Shown here piece by piece: positions 17,710-26,926 of a stretch of 64,000 nucleotides of DNA (its first letter is position 1; the number at the start of each line of letters is the position of its first letter). The stretch lies in assembly GCA_018815325.1 (NCBI GenBank), contig JAHIYE010000016.1:62001-126000 (forward strand), read 5' to 3'. This DNA is from Gammaproteobacteria bacterium (GTDB lineage Bacteria > Pseudomonadota > Gammaproteobacteria > Burkholderiales > Burkholderiaceae_C). The position numbers and the translations under genes were made by a program. Under the pieces are notes generated by a model that saw only the letters and a program-made list of their open reading frames with translations, was not told the origin of the DNA and searched no databases.

Positions 17710-17791
17710 TGTGCGAGTTTTCCCGCTTCGAGGTGCACGCTTTACATAATTTTGCTTACTTCCCAGGGCCTATCCGCCAGGGCAAGGCTGT

Positions 17792-18418
17792 TCAAACCCC
17801 GGGGACTGGATGGGGCACAACCAGCGCATCCCGTACATCCTTGGGGCTGCGCACGAGCACCGCCTGAAGGCCAGCGGCCAGTGCCCCGTCCACATTCTCC
17901 TGCAGGTCGTCGAAGAACAGGATTTCCTCAGGCGCCAGCCCCAGCTCACGGGCGACATGGTCGAACGCCTCGCGCTCGGGCTTGCGCAGACCGATCTCGT
18001 GGGAGACAAAAACGTGCTCGAATGACTGCACCACTTCAGGGTAACGCGCAGTCCAGGCCACCTGGTGCAGGGCGTTCGTATTGGAGAATGCGCAACACCT
18101 GAAACGGGCCCGCGAGGCCTGCACCAGCAGCCGGGTCTCGGTGATCTCGTCTCCGAAGATGGCATTCCAGCCCTGGGCCAGTCGTGCATCGTCAGCCTGC
18201 AGTTGCAGCAATTCGCGCACATGTGCGAAATACCCGGCGGCGCTGAGCTCGCCGCGCTCATGCTGCTGGTAGGGGATGTCAGCCCGGAAAGCTGCCTGCA
18301 TGGCTGGCAAGCTCAGACGAGAGACCGGTTGCCAGTGCGTCAGCACCCGGTTGAAGTCCACATCAATCAGAACCCCACCGAGATCGAACAGCAACGCCTG
18401 TACGCCGTGCATGATCAC
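17792..18418 (-). CDS. HAD-superfamily hydrolase (subfamily IA, YihX-like)
   Basis: A 208-residue haloacid-dehalogenase-fold phosphatase. Motif I is FDLGGVLIDVD near residue 11, motif II is CCAFSNTNALH near 110, the lysine is in GLRKPEREAF near 148, and motif IV is ILFFDDLQENVDGA near 172. This arrangement matches small sugar- or nucleotide-phosphate phosphatases. The second ATG at 18412 is an equal start candidate. It is the downstream partner of the ion-channel gene on the same strand, with a 46-bp gap. The substrate is unknown. Confidence 0.87.
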   Translation of the reverse strand: MIMHGVQALLFDLGGVLIDVDFNRVLTHWQPVSRLSLPAMQAAFRADIPYQQHERGELSAAGYFAHVRELLQLQADDARLAQGWNAIFGDEITETRLLVQASRARFRCCAFSNTNALHQVAWTARYPEVVQSFEHVFVSHEIGLRKPEREAFDHVARELGLAPEEILFFDDLQENVDGALAAGLQAVLVRSPKDVRDALVVPHPVPGV

Positions 18419-18464
18419 AACACCGTCGACCTGCGCGTAACGCAGACGGAGGGCATGCCCATCG

Positions 18465-18899
18465 TCACCTCAGTTCCCAGTAGCGTTGCATCTCGACAAA
18501 CAGGAACGATGCCGTCCAGGTAATCAGCACCAAGCCGGTGAGCGACTCGATACCGGTGAGGAAGCGCAGCGGACCGGACGGCTGGATGTCGCCAAAACCC
18601 AGCGTGGTGAACGTGGTGAAGGAAAAATAGACACAATCCATCAGGCTGCCATCGAAGTTGCCCTCCAGACGGCCCCAGCCACTGTTATGGTTCATGAAGT
18701 AGTAGGCAAAGGCAAACACCCACACCTCCACCGCATGCGCCACCAGCCCTGCGCCCACGCCCATCACAATACGAAGGCGATGCATGATTGCCAGCCGGGG
18801 CATGAGCTGCGTCACACGGTAGAGCACCTCGTAATGGATGATCACGGCGAGCACCACCACGAGGGAGTTCACCAACGTAATAATGAGCATGTTGTTCAT
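18465..18899 (-). CDS. Small two-pore-helix ion channel (potassium-channel family)
   Basis: A 144-residue membrane protein with an N-terminal membrane segment (about 5-28), a second at about 48-70, a pore helix and filter FTTFTTLGFGDIQP near residue 97, and a last segment LTGLVLITWTASFLFVEMQRYW. The filter reads TLGFGD, close to the potassium-selective TVGYGD/TLGFGD consensus of the Ion_trans_2 family. No regulatory RCK or cyclic-nucleotide domain is present, which makes it a minimal channel. Ion selectivity is predicted, not shown. Confidence 0.85.
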   Translation of the reverse strand: MNNMLIITLVNSLVVVLAVIIHYEVLYRVTQLMPRLAIMHRLRIVMGVGAGLVAHAVEVWVFAFAYYFMNHNSGWGRLEGNFDGSLMDCVYFSFTTFTTLGFGDIQPSGPLRFLTGIESLTGLVLITWTASFLFVEMQRYWELR

Positions 18900-18940
18900 C
18901 CTGCTTCGCGCGTCTGAAAATTACACAGGCAGGTGGGTAC

Positions 18941-19360
18941 TCAACTCACCAGCTCACGCATCCAGTCCGGCAGGGTCTTGGCTTTCTGGCTTGGAAAATC
19001 AACCCAGATCGTGGTGCCACCACCGGCGGCATAGACCACGCCGGCTTGGTCGATACGCTCGATCGTGGCCCAGGTCTCGAAGGTGGTGCGACCCGGATCA
19101 CTCACGTACATCTTCACCAGCACATCGCCCGGATATTCCAGCTGCTTGTAGAAGTTGCAGAAGGCATTGACGATCACCGGCCCTTCGCCTCTTGGGTCTG
19201 GCTCACAGCCTGACTTGCGCATCCACTCGATGCGCGCCGTCTCCAGGTAACGGAAATAGACCGTGTTGTTCACATGTCCCATGGCATCCATGTCGCCCCA
19301 GCGGATGGACATGGGGATTTCAATGACCAGTTTTTTCTGCTCGGGTATCTCGATACGCAT
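18941..19360 (-). CDS. Acyl-CoA thioesterase (4-hydroxybenzoyl-CoA thioesterase-like hot-dog fold)
   Basis: A 139-residue single hot-dog domain. The N-terminal strand-helix RWGDMDAMGHVNNTVYFRYLE carries the aspartate and HxNN pattern of the 4HBT class. It ends with VWVDFPSQKAKTLPDWMRELV, a common C terminus in this family. It should hydrolyse acyl-CoA thioesters in the cytoplasm. It follows the SDR gene by only 9 bp and probably shares its operon; together they look like part of a fatty or aromatic acyl-CoA pathway. Confidence 0.9.
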   Translation of the reverse strand: MRIEIPEQKKLVIEIPMSIRWGDMDAMGHVNNTVYFRYLETARIEWMRKSGCEPDPRGEGPVIVNAFCNFYKQLEYPGDVLVKMYVSDPGRTTFETWATIERIDQAGVVYAAGGGTTIWVDFPSQKAKTLPDWMRELVS

Positions 19361-19369
19361 CCTTGCCCC

Positions 19370-20152
19370 TCAAACGCCAAAGCCGTCGTCTGCGGCAATC
19401 ACTGCGCCGTTGATGAAATGGCTTTCGTTGGAACACAGCATGACCAGCACGGCATCAAGATCCTGCGGCTTGCCGACGCGCTTGCGCGGCAGCATCTGCA
19501 CGAGCTTTTGCCCCTGCTCGGTCTGCCAGTGGTGGTGATTGATCTCGGTGTCGATATAGCCCGGACAGATGGCATTGACGTTGATGCCGAACTTGCCCCA
19601 CTCCAGCGCCATGGCCTTGGTCATCTGCACCACGGCCGCCTTGCTCATGCAGTACGCGCCAATCTGCGGCAACACGCGCAGGCCCGCCATCGAGGCAATG
19701 TTCACGATGCGCCCGCCCGTGTACGTGCCCGGCGCCGCGCCGCGCGCACGCGCCAGCATGCGCTTGCCCACTTCCTGCGCGACAAAAAATGCGCCCTTGG
19801 TGTTGGTATCGAACACAAAGTCGTAGTCATCCTCGGTAACGTCCTGGATACGCTGCGTGGTGCTCACGCCCGAGTTGTTGACCAGAATGTCGATCGAGCC
19901 CACCTCGGTCTCGGCATGCGCCACCGCGGACTTGATCGAATCGACATCGGTGACGTCGAGTTCGATCACATGAGCGTCACCGCCCTCACCTTCAATCTGC
20001 GCGCGCAGCTCCTTGAGTTTTTCCACGCGGCGACTCGCCAACACTACCGCAGCACCCGCTCGCGACAGGGTGCGGGCAAACTGCGCCCCCAGCCCACTGG
20101 AGGCCCCCGTGATGAAAGCCACCCGGCCTGAAAGATCCATGCTGTAAGCCAT
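19370..20152 (-). CDS. Short-chain dehydrogenase/reductase
   Basis: A 260-residue classical SDR. The cofactor motif is FITGASSGLGAQFA near residue 13, NNSG follows near 95, and the catalytic motif is YCMSKAA near 173 with a serine ahead of it (IVNIASMAGL). Arg and Glu-Lys residues after the second strand (SRRVEKLKEL) favour NADP(H). It is typical of beta-hydroxyacyl or steroid-type oxidoreductases, and its neighbours (thioesterase, ETF-QO) suggest acyl-CoA metabolism. The stop is 9 bp before the thioesterase start. The substrate is unknown. Confidence 0.92.
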   Translation of the reverse strand: MAYSMDLSGRVAFITGASSGLGAQFARTLSRAGAAVVLASRRVEKLKELRAQIEGEGGDAHVIELDVTDVDSIKSAVAHAETEVGSIDILVNNSGVSTTQRIQDVTEDDYDFVFDTNTKGAFFVAQEVGKRMLARARGAAPGTYTGGRIVNIASMAGLRVLPQIGAYCMSKAAVVQMTKAMALEWGKFGINVNAICPGYIDTEINHHHWQTEQGQKLVQMLPRKRVGKPQDLDAVLVMLCSNESHFINGAVIAADDGFGV

Positions 20153-20292
20153 CTGCGAAACCTTCCACTGAAGAGAAAATAGTACGACCGTTCGATTGCG
20201 CCGAATCAGGGCATAAAATCAGTCACACATTCGACACCCCCGGGGCATGCATGGCACTACCATACACGACCTCATTATCAAGCGAGATTCCC

Positions 20293-21978
20293 ATGACGCC
20301 TCAGGAAATTCTGACCCAGTACGGCCCACGTGATGCGATGGAGTATGACGCCCTGATTGTGGGCGGCGGCCCTGCGGGACTGGCCACGGCCATTCGCCTC
20401 AAGCAACTCGCCACCGAGCAGGGCAAGGAGATTTCTGTCGTCGTGCTGGAGAAAGGCTCCGAGCCTGGTGCGCACATCCTCTCCGGCGCGGTGATGGACC
20501 CGATTGCCCTCAACGAGCTCCTCCCCAACTGGCAGGAACTGGGCGCGCCACTGAACCAGCCCGTGACCGGCGACGAGGTGCTGTTCCTCAGCGAGACCGG
20601 CGCCAGGCGGACCCCCAACTTCCTCGTACCTGATTGCTTCCATAACGAGGGCAACTACGTCATCAGTCTTGGCGTGCTCACCAAATGGCTGGGCGAGCAG
20701 GCCGAAGCCCTGGGCGTGGAAATTTTCCCTGGCTTCACCGCTGCCGAAGTGCTGTACAACGACGACGGTTCGGTCAAGGGGGTCGCCACCGGCAATCTGG
20801 GCATCGGCAAGGACGGTCAGCCTCATGACGGCTTTCAGCTCGGCATGGAGTTGCACGCCAAATACACCGTGTTCGCAGAAGGCGCGCGCGGCCACCTGGG
20901 CAAGCAGCTCATCGCCAAATACAAACTTGATGCGGGCAAGGACCCGCAGAGCTACGCCATCGGCGTCAAGGAGCTGTGGGAAATCGACCCCGCCAAGGCC
21001 AAACCCGGCCTCGTGGTGCACACCGCCGGCTGGCCCATGGACAGCAGCACCTATGGTGGCGGCTTCCTCTACCACCTCGAAGGCAACAAGGTCACGCTGG
21101 GCTTTGTCACCGGCCTGGACTACAAGAACCCGTACCTGAGCCCGTTTGAGGAAATGCAGCGCTGGAAGGCCCATCCCAGCATCCGCGCGCACATCGAGGG
21201 CGGCAAGCGCATTGGCTACGGCGCACGCGCCATCACCGCCGGCGGCATCCTGAGCCTGCCCAAGACCGTGTTCCCGGGAGGTGCACTCGTGGGCTGCGAT
21301 GCGGGCTACCTCAACGCCAGCCGCATCAAGGGCAGCCACGCCGCCATCAAGAGCGGCATGCTCGCCGCCGAGGCCCTGTTCGAGGCCGTCACCGCAGGCC
21401 GTCAGCACGACGAACTGACAGCTTACCCAGAGGCCTTTGACAAGAGCTGGCTGCATGCCGAACTGGACCGCTCGCGCAACTTCAAGCAGTGGTTCAAAAA
21501 AGGCAACACCATGGGCGCACTGATGACGGGCATCGAGCAGTGGCTGCTGCCCAAGCTCGGCATGAAGGCCCCGCCCTGGACGGTGCACCGCGACAAGCCC
21601 GACCATGTGTACATGAAGCCCGCGGCCGAGTGCCAGCCCATCGTCTACCCCAAGCCCGATGGCAAGCTCACGTTCGACCGTTTGAGCAGCGTGTTCATCA
21701 GCAATACCAACCACGAGGAAAACCAGCCCGCGCACCTGACCCTCAAGGACGCCAGCGTGCCCGTGGCCATCAACCTCGCCACCTACGCCGGCCCCGAGAG
21801 CCGCTACTGCCCGGCCGGTGTGTACGAGTTTGTGAAAAGCGAAGACGGCTCGGACCGCCTGCAGATCAACGCGCAGAACTGCGTGCACTGCAAGACCTGT
21901 GACATCAAGGACCCGACGCAGAACATTGTTTGGGTCACGCCCGAAGGCGGTGGCGGGCCGAATTACAGCGGCATGTGA
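20293..21978 (+). CDS. Electron transfer flavoprotein-ubiquinone oxidoreductase
   Basis: A 561-residue ETF-QO, the membrane-associated enzyme that passes electrons from ETF to ubiquinone. The FAD dinucleotide fold ALIVGGGPAGLATAIRL is at the N terminus. The ubiquinone-binding middle contains AEGARGHLGKQL, GGFLYHLEGNKVTLGFV and GALVGCDAGYLN. The C-terminal 4Fe-4S site is supplied by CPAGVYEF and NCVHCKTCDIKDP. Start 20293 (MTPQEI) is chosen over ATG 20251 because bacterial ETF-QO proteins usually begin MTP-E and the 14 extra residues look unrelated. It is divergent from the SDR-thioesterase pair. Confidence 0.96.
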   Translation: MTPQEILTQYGPRDAMEYDALIVGGGPAGLATAIRLKQLATEQGKEISVVVLEKGSEPGAHILSGAVMDPIALNELLPNWQELGAPLNQPVTGDEVLFLSETGARRTPNFLVPDCFHNEGNYVISLGVLTKWLGEQAEALGVEIFPGFTAAEVLYNDDGSVKGVATGNLGIGKDGQPHDGFQLGMELHAKYTVFAEGARGHLGKQLIAKYKLDAGKDPQSYAIGVKELWEIDPAKAKPGLVVHTAGWPMDSSTYGGGFLYHLEGNKVTLGFVTGLDYKNPYLSPFEEMQRWKAHPSIRAHIEGGKRIGYGARAITAGGILSLPKTVFPGGALVGCDAGYLNASRIKGSHAAIKSGMLAAEALFEAVTAGRQHDELTAYPEAFDKSWLHAELDRSRNFKQWFKKGNTMGALMTGIEQWLLPKLGMKAPPWTVHRDKPDHVYMKPAAECQPIVYPKPDGKLTFDRLSSVFISNTNHEENQPAHLTLKDASVPVAINLATYAGPESRYCPAGVYEFVKSEDGSDRLQINAQNCVHCKTCDIKDPTQNIVWVTPEGGGGPNYSGM

Positions 21979-21989
21979 TGCCGGACGTC

Positions 21990-22021
21990 AAAAAGAGAGG
22001 GGCCGAAAGGCCCCTTTTTTA
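21990..22021. terminator. Rho-independent terminator after ETF-QO
   Basis: AGGGGCC (21998-22004), loop GAAA, GGCCCCT (22009-22015), then TTTTTATTTT. The A-rich 5' side means it may also stop transcription from the convergent crotonase gene. Confidence 0.92.
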
Positions 22022-22088
22022 TTTTGAACCTCTGCCTTTGCATGGCTCATGGTGACTCCACCACAACGGTGCCCTGGTGATAAATGGC

Positions 22089-22883
22089 TCAGTGCTTCCC
22101 CGACCCGGCCCAATCTGGTGAGCGCTTGTCAATGAAGGCCTGCACGCCCTCCAGCGCAGCCTCATCCATCATGTTGCAGGCCATGGTCTGGCTCGCATCA
22201 CGGTAGGCGTTCTCGATGCCGGTTTCCAGTTGGCGGTAGAACAGGGCCTTGCCCATGGCGATAGCCACGCGCGGCTTGGCCACGATGGAAACGGCCAGCG
22301 CCTCCACCTCGGTCGCCAGCACATCGGCCTCCACCACACGGTTCAGCAGGCCCTTGTCCAGGGCTTCATCGGCGCTGATGAACTTGCCCGTCACCAGCAT
22401 CTCGAACGCAGCCTTGCGGGGCAGGTTGCGGCTCAGCGCCACGCTCGGGGTCGAGCAGAACAGGCCCAGATTGACCCCACTGACAGCGAACCGGGCCTCG
22501 CGTGCGGCCACGGCCAGGTCGCACATGGCGACCAGCTGGCAACCCGCTGCAGTGGCGATGCCCTGCACCTGAGCGATCACGGGCACAGGCAGTTGCTGGA
22601 TGCTCATCATCATGCGACCACACTGCGCGAACAGGCGTTCGTAATAAGCGGGCGAAGGTTCTGCGCGCATTTCCTTGAGGTCGTGCCCGGCACAAAATGC
22701 CTTGCCGGCCGCCGCAATGATGACGACACGCACACGCTCATCCGTTGCAAGCCGGTCAAGCTCGACCTGCAAGGCGTCGAGCATGGCCTCGGACAGCGCA
22801 TTGAAGGCCTGTGCGCGGTTCAGCGTGAGGGTGACAACACCGCGCGGATCCTGTGATGTCAGCAGCAAGGAATCTGTACTCAT
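22089..22883 (-). CDS. Enoyl-CoA hydratase-family protein, ECHDC3-like
   Basis: A 264-residue crotonase-fold protein with oxyanion-hole segments KAFCAGHDLKEM near residue 66 and GIATAAGCQLVAMCDL near 110. In the catalytic region it reads FAVSGVNLGLFCSTP, the hallmark of ECHDC3-type proteins: the first catalytic glutamate of true hydratases is a glycine here, while the second (AAFEMLVTG) is kept. It is therefore probably not a standard hydratase and may be an isomerase or hydrolase. It is convergent with ETF-QO and shares the terminator between them. The function is inferred at fold level only. Confidence 0.85.
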   Translation of the reverse strand: MSTDSLLLTSQDPRGVVTLTLNRAQAFNALSEAMLDALQVELDRLATDERVRVVIIAAAGKAFCAGHDLKEMRAEPSPAYYERLFAQCGRMMMSIQQLPVPVIAQVQGIATAAGCQLVAMCDLAVAAREARFAVSGVNLGLFCSTPSVALSRNLPRKAAFEMLVTGKFISADEALDKGLLNRVVEADVLATEVEALAVSIVAKPRVAIAMGKALFYRQLETGIENAYRDASQTMACNMMDEAALEGVQAFIDKRSPDWAGSGKH

Positions 22884-23080
22884 GGCTACATGCTAATACA
22901 GTCAAAGCGCAGGGCCAAGCCCACCCAACGGCAGGACCGACACGGCACGATGCCCGTCAGCGCGTCCTCTTTCGTGCAGTCTGCATGCACCAGATTTTCC
23001 AAAAACCGGCCGTGACGCAGGCAGAATGGTGTAGGCTTGTGAGCGCTGGAACACCCTGACGGAGCACCCTAGGTAGAAAC

Positions 23081-25312
23081 ATGCCCATCACCTGGACTCA
23101 GATCTTTACAGAAAAATCACCCCTCGACCTCCACCCGGAGTTGATTGATGACAAACACATGGCCTTGCTGCGGGTGGCCATCTGGGTGCTGTTGATTGGC
23201 ACCGGGCTCTTCATGGGTATCCTGCTGCTGGGTCCGGTTCGCGTACACCAATGGCGCATCTATGCCGCGACTGCACTGATGACTCTCGCGGCCAGTGCCT
23301 ATTTCACCCTGCGTTACCGGGGGGCCGTGCCAACCTTGCGCCTGCTCGCCATCGGGAGCTGGGTGCTGACCACCGTGGTCAGCTTTGTAGGCGAAGGTTT
23401 GCGCACGCCCATCCTGATTTCCTACCCTGTCATCCTGGTTTTTGGTGGCTGGCTTCTGGGTGCTCGTGCCTGCCTGCACTTCTTCATTGCCAGTTGCATC
23501 GCCGTGATCGGACTCGCAGTCGGACAACAGACGGGGTTCATCAAACCCGTTGTACCGGTCTCACCGCCCATGATGGCGATGGCATTCCTGATCATGCTGG
23601 CCATCAGCGCCCTGCTGACCCTCTATCTTCTGCGGCTGTTCCAGGATCGGTATGCCGAAATGCGGCGACTCAACGACGAACTCCAGCAAAGCCTGCACAT
23701 CGGTGAACAACGCGAGGAAGAACTGCGAATAGCCGCCACGGCCTTCGAATCGCACGAGGCCATGATGATCACCGATGCCCAGGTGAAGATTCTGCGGGTC
23801 AACCAGGCGTTTACCGAATGCACGGGTTATACAGCCGAGGATGTCCTGGGCCAATCTCCCACCCTGTTTAAATCCGGCCGCCACGGCCTGGATTTTTACC
23901 ATCACATGTGGAACAGCATCGAAACCACGGGAGGCTGGCAGGGCGAGATCTGGAACCGGCGAAAGAACGGCGACATCTATCCGGTCTTGCTCAGCATCTC
24001 AGCCGTGAAAGATGAGCACGGTGCCGTAACCCACTATATCGGCTCGCACTTTGACATCACCGAGCAAAAGCACGCTGAAGCACAGATCAGGGAACTCAAC
24101 ACCGGGCTGGAGAAACGCGTGGCCGAGCGTACTGCAGAGCTTGAGAACGCCCGAAACTCTGCCCTTGCCGCCGACCGGGCCAAAAGTGATTTTCTGGCCA
24201 GCATGAGCCACGAAATCCGCACCCCGCTCAATGCCATTCTGGGCTTCTCGCAACTCATCAACATGGCGCCGGATTTGCCAGAGGAAGCCAAGGAAAATGC
24301 GCAGGAAATTGGCCGCGCCGGGCAGCATCTGTTGGTGTTGATCAATGAAGTTCTGGACCTTGCACGCATTGAAGCTAACCACATTGAACTGACATTCGAG
24401 TCCGTGCCACTGGAAACCCTGCTCGCAGACTGCCTGGCCATGATCAAGCCCATTGCCGACAAGCATGGCATCGAGCTCCACAGCCTGACCGGCAATGGCC
24501 ATGCCACCGTGGTGCGCGCTGATTACGTAAGACTGCGCCAGGTTGTGATCAACCTGCTCTCCAACGCGATCAAGTACAACCGGCCTGGCGGCGCCGTGAC
24601 GCTGGCCTGCAAAACGCTTGGCAGCATGGTGCGCATCAGCGTGGCCGACTCGGGGCCCGGCATACCTGAGCACAAGCAAATTCACCTCTTCAATGCCTTT
24701 GACCGCATGGGCAAGGAAGGTGGCACCGTAGAGGGAACGGGCATCGGGCTGGTGATCAGCAAGCGGCTGGTAGAGGCCATGGGAGGCAACATCGGCTTCA
24801 AAAGCGCCACGGGGCTGGGCAGCACTTTCTGGGTGGACCTGCCCCTCAGCGAAAGCGATATGCCGGTTCAGCCCGAGTTGCCGACGGCCTCGACTGTCCC
24901 CGAGGCCAACACTCCGCAGTCTGCCCGACATAAGGTGCTGTATGTGGAAGACAATGCCACGAGCCTGCGGCTGATGCAGAAAATCATTGAGCGTTGGCCC
25001 GAGATGGAACTGCTTGGTGCACCGACGGCCGAGCATGGCATCGAGCAGGCACGCCGTGAGTTGCCTGCCCTGATCCTGATGGATATCAACCTGCCGGGCA
25101 TGGATGGCTATGAAGCCCTTGCCGTGCTCAAAGCCGATCCGATGACCGCACATATCCCCGTGATTGCACTGACCGCCAACGCGATGAAGAACGAGAAGGA
25201 CAAGGCACTGACTGCGGGCTTTAGCGCATTTGTGACGAAGCCCATCGACCTGGCCTCACTGTACGACACGCTGCGCCAGACGCTGGACACCCTGGATAAG
25301 CAGATGGCATAG
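23081..25312 (+). CDS. Hybrid sensor histidine kinase (7TM-like region, PAS, HisKA, HATPase, REC)
   Basis: A 743-residue membrane kinase. Residues about 25-190 hold six hydrophobic segments. A coiled linker leads to a PAS/PAC domain (ITDAQVKILRVNQAFTECTGYT near 232, IGSHFDITEQKHAEAQI near 325). The phosphorylated histidine is in MSHEIRTPLNAILGF (about residue 380), followed by the ATP-binding NLLSNAIKYN, DSGPGIPEHKQIHLF and GTGIGLVISKRL boxes. The receiver domain carries VEDN and the phospho-acceptor Asp at about 668 in LILMDINLPGMDG. There is no output domain and no adjacent regulator gene, so the phosphorelay partner lies elsewhere. The signal is unknown. Confidence 0.92.
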   Translation: MPITWTQIFTEKSPLDLHPELIDDKHMALLRVAIWVLLIGTGLFMGILLLGPVRVHQWRIYAATALMTLAASAYFTLRYRGAVPTLRLLAIGSWVLTTVVSFVGEGLRTPILISYPVILVFGGWLLGARACLHFFIASCIAVIGLAVGQQTGFIKPVVPVSPPMMAMAFLIMLAISALLTLYLLRLFQDRYAEMRRLNDELQQSLHIGEQREEELRIAATAFESHEAMMITDAQVKILRVNQAFTECTGYTAEDVLGQSPTLFKSGRHGLDFYHHMWNSIETTGGWQGEIWNRRKNGDIYPVLLSISAVKDEHGAVTHYIGSHFDITEQKHAEAQIRELNTGLEKRVAERTAELENARNSALAADRAKSDFLASMSHEIRTPLNAILGFSQLINMAPDLPEEAKENAQEIGRAGQHLLVLINEVLDLARIEANHIELTFESVPLETLLADCLAMIKPIADKHGIELHSLTGNGHATVVRADYVRLRQVVINLLSNAIKYNRPGGAVTLACKTLGSMVRISVADSGPGIPEHKQIHLFNAFDRMGKEGGTVEGTGIGLVISKRLVEAMGGNIGFKSATGLGSTFWVDLPLSESDMPVQPELPTASTVPEANTPQSARHKVLYVEDNATSLRLMQKIIERWPEMELLGAPTAEHGIEQARRELPALILMDINLPGMDGYEALAVLKADPMTAHIPVIALTANAMKNEKDKALTAGFSAFVTKPIDLASLYDTLRQTLDTLDKQMA

Positions 25313-25368
25313 GGTATCGACCGGGCCTGTGCAGCCGCTTCGTCACCGACTGGCTTCAGCCAGCGAAA

Positions 25369-25396
25369 GCATGCCCCCCGCCCGGGGCGGTCATGC
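25369..25396. other. GC-rich hairpin between convergent kinase and tctA genes
   Basis: GCATG (25369-25373) and CATGC (25392-25396) flank a CCCCGCCCGGGG core. There is no U-tract on either side, so I call it a potential 3'-end stem-loop and not a proven terminator. Confidence 0.35.
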
Positions 25397-25403
25397 GATC
25401 TGA

Positions 25404-26915
25404 CTACTCTTCAATAAATGCAACTTCACGCGTTTTCTTGACCGCAGGCAACAACACGATCACCAGCAGCAGCACGCAAGCCAGCAACAGGAAGCCCGAC
25501 AATGGACGTGTGACAAAAGTACTCCAGTCACCACGCGACAACAGCATGGCGCGTCGCAGGTTTTCCTCCATCATCGGTCCGAGAATGAGCCCCAGCAGCA
25601 AAGGGGCAGGCTCCACCCGAAGCTTCTGGAAGATGTAGCCCACCACGCCGAAAAATCCCACTACCCAGATATCCCAGGTGTTGTTGTTGGTCGAGTACAC
25701 GCCGATCGCACAGAACAGCACAATGGCCGGAAACAGATAACGGTAGGGCACGGTCAGCAGCTTGATCCACATGCCAATCAATGGCAGGTTCAGAATGATC
25801 AACATGGCATTGCCAATCCACATCGAGGCAATCAAGCCCCAGAACAACTCGGGGTTGCTTGTCATGACCTGCGGGCCGGGCTGGATGTTGTGGATCGTCA
25901 TCGCGCCGACCATCAACGCCATCACGACGTTGGACGGAATGCCTAGCGTCAGCAGCGGAATGAACGAGGCCTGGGCACCCGCATTGTTGGCCGCCTCGGG
26001 CCCAGCCACGCCGCGGATATTGCCTTCCCCGAAAGGTACTTCGCCAGAGCGGCCTTTGAGTTTTTTCTCGATGGTGTAGGCGGCAAAAGCCGACAGCGTG
26101 GCACCTCCGCCCGGCAAGATGCCGAGCGCGCAGCCCAGCGCCGTGCCGCGCAGCACCGCAGGCGTCATATCCTTGAAATCCTGTTTGGTCGGGAACAGGC
26201 CCTGGACCTTGACATCAAACACCTCGCGCTGCACCTCGCGCTGGGCCAGGTTGCTGATGATCTCGCCGTAACCGAACACGCCCATGGCAATCGCCACGAA
26301 ACCGATGCCATCGGTCAGTTCGGGCACGTCAAAGCTGAACCGGGCAACGCCCGAGTTCACGTCGGTACCGACCAGGCCCAGCAGCAGGCCCAGCAGAATC
26401 ATGCCCACGGCCTTGAGCAGCGAGCCCGATGCCAGCACCACGGCACCAATCAGGCCTAACAGCATGAGTGCGAAGTACTCGGCCGGACCGAACTTGAAGG
26501 CGATCTCGGTCAGTGCGGGGGCAAACCCCGCTATCAGGACCGTACCCACACAACCCGCAAAAAACGAGCCGAGACCGGCAGCAGCGAGTGCGGGCCCGGC
26601 CCTGCCTTTCTTGGCCATCTGATGTCCGTCAATGCACGTGACCACCGAGGCCGATTCGCCCGGCAAGTTGACCAGGATGGCTGTGGTGGAGCCGCCGTAT
26701 TGTGAGCCGTAGTAGATGCCAGCCAGCATGATCAATGCCGACACGGGTGGCAATGCATAGGTGGCGGGGAGCAGCATGGCGATGGTAGCCGCCGGGCCGA
26801 TGCCAGGCAGCACACCGATCAGGGTGCCCAGGAGACAGCCAACCAGGGCGTAGACCAGGTTGATGGGCGTGAACGCCACGCCAAAGCCGAGAGAAAGGTT
26901 GCTAATCAGATCCAT
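25404..26915 (-). CDS. tctA: Tripartite tricarboxylate transporter large permease TctA
   Basis: A 503-residue membrane protein with about twelve hydrophobic segments and the TctA signature LIGVLPGIGPAATIAMLLP near residues 34-52, mirrored by ALGILPGGGATLSAFAAYT in the second half. The QYGGSTTAILVNLPGE segment near 73 is also characteristic. TctA forms the secondary transporter pore that receives citrate-like or other carboxylates from a periplasmic TctC protein. Here tctA follows tctB by 11 bp on the minus strand, but no tctC is present on either side. Confidence 0.94.
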   Translation of the reverse strand: MDLISNLSLGFGVAFTPINLVYALVGCLLGTLIGVLPGIGPAATIAMLLPATYALPPVSALIMLAGIYYGSQYGGSTTAILVNLPGESASVVTCIDGHQMAKKGRAGPALAAAGLGSFFAGCVGTVLIAGFAPALTEIAFKFGPAEYFALMLLGLIGAVVLASGSLLKAVGMILLGLLLGLVGTDVNSGVARFSFDVPELTDGIGFVAIAMGVFGYGEIISNLAQREVQREVFDVKVQGLFPTKQDFKDMTPAVLRGTALGCALGILPGGGATLSAFAAYTIEKKLKGRSGEVPFGEGNIRGVAGPEAANNAGAQASFIPLLTLGIPSNVVMALMVGAMTIHNIQPGPQVMTSNPELFWGLIASMWIGNAMLIILNLPLIGMWIKLLTVPYRYLFPAIVLFCAIGVYSTNNNTWDIWVVGFFGVVGYIFQKLRVEPAPLLLGLILGPMMEENLRRAMLLSRGDWSTFVTRPLSGFLLLACVLLLVIVLLPAVKKTREVAFIEE

Positions 26916-26926
26916 GGTTGTTCTCC

